Shown: positions 61,961 through 64,000 of the stretch, one piece after another
Numbering within the stretch: position 1 is the first letter of the stretch
How the letters are laid out: each line of letters opens with the position of its first letter
Source: Rhizomys pruinosus
Lineage: Eukaryota > Chordata > Mammalia > Rodentia > Spalacidae
DNA: 64,000 nucleotides
Assembly: GCA_009823505.1 (NCBI GenBank)
Contig: VZQC01006658.1
Location: 261,519-325,518, forward strand
Direction of reading: 5' to 3'
Notes under the pieces: model-generated
Database searches by the model: none
What the model was told of the DNA's origin: nothing
What the model saw: only the letters and a program-made list of their open reading frames with translations
Position numbers and translations under genes: made by a program

Positions 61961-63225
61961 GTGAGCTCTGGTGGCCTGGGGAGTTGAGTGGGGGGGCCAA
62001 AAGAGCTCTGTGGTCACGGAAGGAGGTGGACCATATACAGAGAGAACTTCAGAGGCCTGAGGATGGGAAAATGCTGTTGTCACAGATCTGTGACCCCAGC
62101 TCCTAGAGGTCTGGTTTGGCTACTTTCTAAGCACCCCCCCCCCCACACACACCTTCCTGTCCCCGGCTGTGGCTCTACAGATGGACCTTCCTGTCTTGGC
62201 ATTGTTTCTAGAGGAGGGCAGGATTCTGATCTTTAGAAAGATTCTAAGAAAGTCTCATAGATTCCTGAGTCTCCTGAGAATTCATCAGTGACCAGCACCT
62301 GTGGGCCCCGGGGTGGGGCGGCATGTTCTTGGGGCTTGGTTGCCCTGGGTAGGCCATCTGGTGGCTTTTGGGTGGGGCGGGGGCAGAGTTAGAAACCTTC
62401 AGGCCAGGGCCTGAGAGCCAAGTCAGGGATTATTTTTACTTCTCTGTCCATGGCACATGGTCTGGGTAGCAACACCATCTGTTCTCCAATCCAGCTCCCG
62501 GCTTGGCAGGCCCTGGAGGGTCACTTGGGGGAGGCGCAGCAGTGGGGACCTTCTCTAGGCTGGGCTTGGCTTATCCCATTCCCCTGCACAGGGCAGGGCT
62601 GTGTGGGCTTTGTGCCTAGCAAGAGTGGGAGTGGCCAGCCAGTCACAACTGTGGATCAGGAGCTGCAGGGCCACACAGGGCCAGGAACATGCCCCAGGGC
62701 CTTGGGTGACCCTCTGCCCCGCTCTCTCTGGGACGGACCCAGTCTTGGGGACATAGAGTGCAGGTCCTCAGAAAACGTCCTTTGTGGGCCAGTCTGACAT
62801 GAATGGTCTCACGTTCTCCCAGGCTTCTGGGTCCAAATCCAGGGTGTGAGGAGGTGCAAGGCACCGAGCCCACCTTGTCTGACAAAGAGGAGCCAATAGG
62901 AAGGCATGGGGCTGACCGCCTTCCTTAACTCACCTGACATCCTAGCTTTCACAGTACTTCCAACACACTTCACAGCGTTTGGCTGTGCTTAAATCAGGCC
63001 CCAGAAAACCAAGGCCAACATCAAAGTAACAAGGCTTTACGTATTAGAATATTAATCATTGTCAGATATTAATCTTCAACATTAAAGTAAACCCTGATGG
63101 GTAAGTGTCCCTTCCATCCCTGCTTAGAGGTTCAGACCATCCACGCAAAGGGCTAGTTATGGTTTAAGAACAATGATGACGAGCGGGGGTGGGGTGGAGG
63201 GGTGGGGGGCATCCATCTAATCCTC
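61961..63225. other. single-copy intronic sequence (copy B)
   Basis: GC-richer block, 62280-62890 in particular. The stretch 62711-62837 is essentially identical to 56405-56530 in copy A. ORFs in several frames but no TEAD or other known domain. Confidence 0.4.
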
Positions 63226-63510
63226 GTATTTGGAAACTGTAAGTTTTGAGACCAGCCTGGTCTACATAGTGAGTTCCAGAGTTCTAGGCCAGCCAGAGCT
63301 TTATAGTGAACCCTGTCTCAAAAAAAAAAAAAAACAAAACGGGGGGAGGGGGGGGGGGTATATCTTTAATCCTTGCTTTCTATAGCTCTCTAGAGGCAGA
63401 CATGGGGGGGTGTCTCTGTGAGATCTAGGTCTACATAGCAAATTCCAAACTACTCATCTGGAGCTAACAGAGAAACTCTCTCAAAAACAAACAAAAAAAA
63501 AAAAGCTGGG
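63226..63510 (+). mobile_element. two B1-like SINE pieces, sense
   Basis: TTTGAGACCAGCCTGGTCTAC ... CCCTGTCTCAAAAAA (63240-63335), then a diverged AGAGGCAGACATGGGG ... GAGAAACTCTCTCAAAAAC (63390-63490). Confidence 0.6.
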
Positions 63511-63529
63511 ATGAGAGTAAATATTCTTT

Positions 63530-63664
63530 TGTTTGTTTGTTTTTGTTTTGGTCTTTATGAGGCAGGGTCTTTCTGTAGCCCCAAGCTGGCCTGGAACTCA
63601 CAGAGATCTGCCTGCCTCTGCCGCCCGAGTGCTGGGATTAAAGGCGTGCACCACCACGCCCAGC
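63530..63664 (-). mobile_element. B1 SINE, antisense
   Basis: TTTTGGTCTTTATGAGGCAG to CACCACCACGCCCAGC; flanked by TAAATATTCTTT (63518-63529 and 63665-63676). Confidence 0.9.
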
Positions 63665-63676
63665 TAAATATTCTTT

Positions 63677-63909
63677 CTAAAGAAAGATTTTATTATTTTT
63701 ATTTTATGTGTATGAGTGTGCTGCCTGCATGCATGTAAGTGTACTTGTATTCTGCAGTGCCCAAGGCACTCAGAAGAGAGTGTCTGATCCCCTGAAATTG
63801 GAGTTAATGGGGCAGTTGTTAACCAGCATGTGGGTGCTGGGAATTGAACCCAGGTCTTCTGCAAGAGCAGTCAGTGGTCTTAACTGCTAAGCCATCTCTC
63901 CAAACCCCA
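63677..63909 (-). mobile_element. B3-type SINE, antisense
   Basis: GATTTTATTATTTTTATTTTA start, GGTGCTGGGAATTGAACCC, AGCCATCTCTCCAAACCC; right flank repeats AGAGTAAATATTCTTT at 63910-63925. Confidence 0.88.
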
Positions 63910-64000
63910 AGAGTAAATATTCTTTATTCTTTATTGAGCACTTTATTTTTTTTTGCACTTTATTTTTTTATTAAATTTTTAAAAATATGTGTGTGATTAT

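Larger units (their letters stand above)
20017..64000 (+). other. Tead4: presumed Tead4 intron 1
   Basis: No TEA-domain or other TEAD coding exon was recognised downstream of the CpG island. Human TEAD4 spans about 80 kb with long 5' introns, so an intron of more than 40 kb is plausible. Scan was by eye; small non-coding 5' exons could be missed. Confidence 0.5.
59113..64000 (+). repeat. cleaner copy of the duplicated block (copy B)
   Basis: Starts inside an antisense B3 right after the N; continues through the same order of elements as copy A. Probably the true single-copy sequence. Confidence 0.85.

Noticed and set aside
56289..62885. Similar minus-strand ORFs in both duplicated blocks (56289-56552, 62643-62885), apparently conserved
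   Set aside because: Conservation between the blocks is explained by their being the same locus; no known domain.
20017..64000. Search for Tead4 coding exons (TEA domain or YAP-binding domain)
   Set aside because: No stretch resembling the TEA domain was seen on the plus strand; the coding exons are presumably beyond 64 kb. A translated search would settle it.

Overview
The window is nuclear DNA of a muroid (mouse-like) rodent. It is packed with B1 (7SL-derived) and B2/B3-type (tRNA-derived) SINEs, has some ID/B4-like pieces, old MIR, L1 and hAT remnants, and many microsatellites. The youngest B1 and B3 copies differ from the Mus and Rattus consensus sequences I know (for example the B1 3' part reads AGCTGGGGCTACAGGGAGAC), so I infer another muroid lineage and do not name a species. 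Below, TSD means target-site duplication, 'B3' means a B2/B3-superfamily SINE, and 'antisense' means the element's RNA strand is the minus strand.

Layout. 0.3-4.1 kb: the last three coding exons and the 3'UTR of Tulp3 (tubby-like protein 3), plus strand. 4.1-19 kb: SINE-rich intergenic DNA. 19.0-20.1 kb: a CpG island with GC boxes, a tandem cluster of TEAD-binding (MCAT, CATTCC) motifs and good splice donors. From the conserved order TULP3-TEAD4 in human and mouse I call this the Tead4 promoter and non-coding first exon. 20-64 kb: presumably Tead4 intron 1, with no recognisable coding exon. It holds a large TCTA/CCAT microsatellite with an assembly gap, a solo ERV LTR, an Rpl32 pseudogene piece, L1 remnants and about sixty B1 copies, mostly antisense.

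Assembly quality matters here. From about 52.3 kb to a single N at 59112 the sequence is an error-rich second version of the cleaner 59.1-64 kb stretch. I read it as a false duplication made by gap filling. Single Ns at 10010 and 14921 mark other patched joins, and 23599-23754 is an N gap inside a microsatellite.

Most interesting biology: three clustered CATTCC sites in the promoter of a TEAD gene (possible autoregulation); a composite B3-B1 SINE with the same fusion point at three loci, flanked by one TSD at two of them; a B3 subfamily with an internal duplication and fresh TSDs; and an inverted B1 pair whose edge sits 25 bp before a Tulp3 splice acceptor. No new multi-gene system was found.
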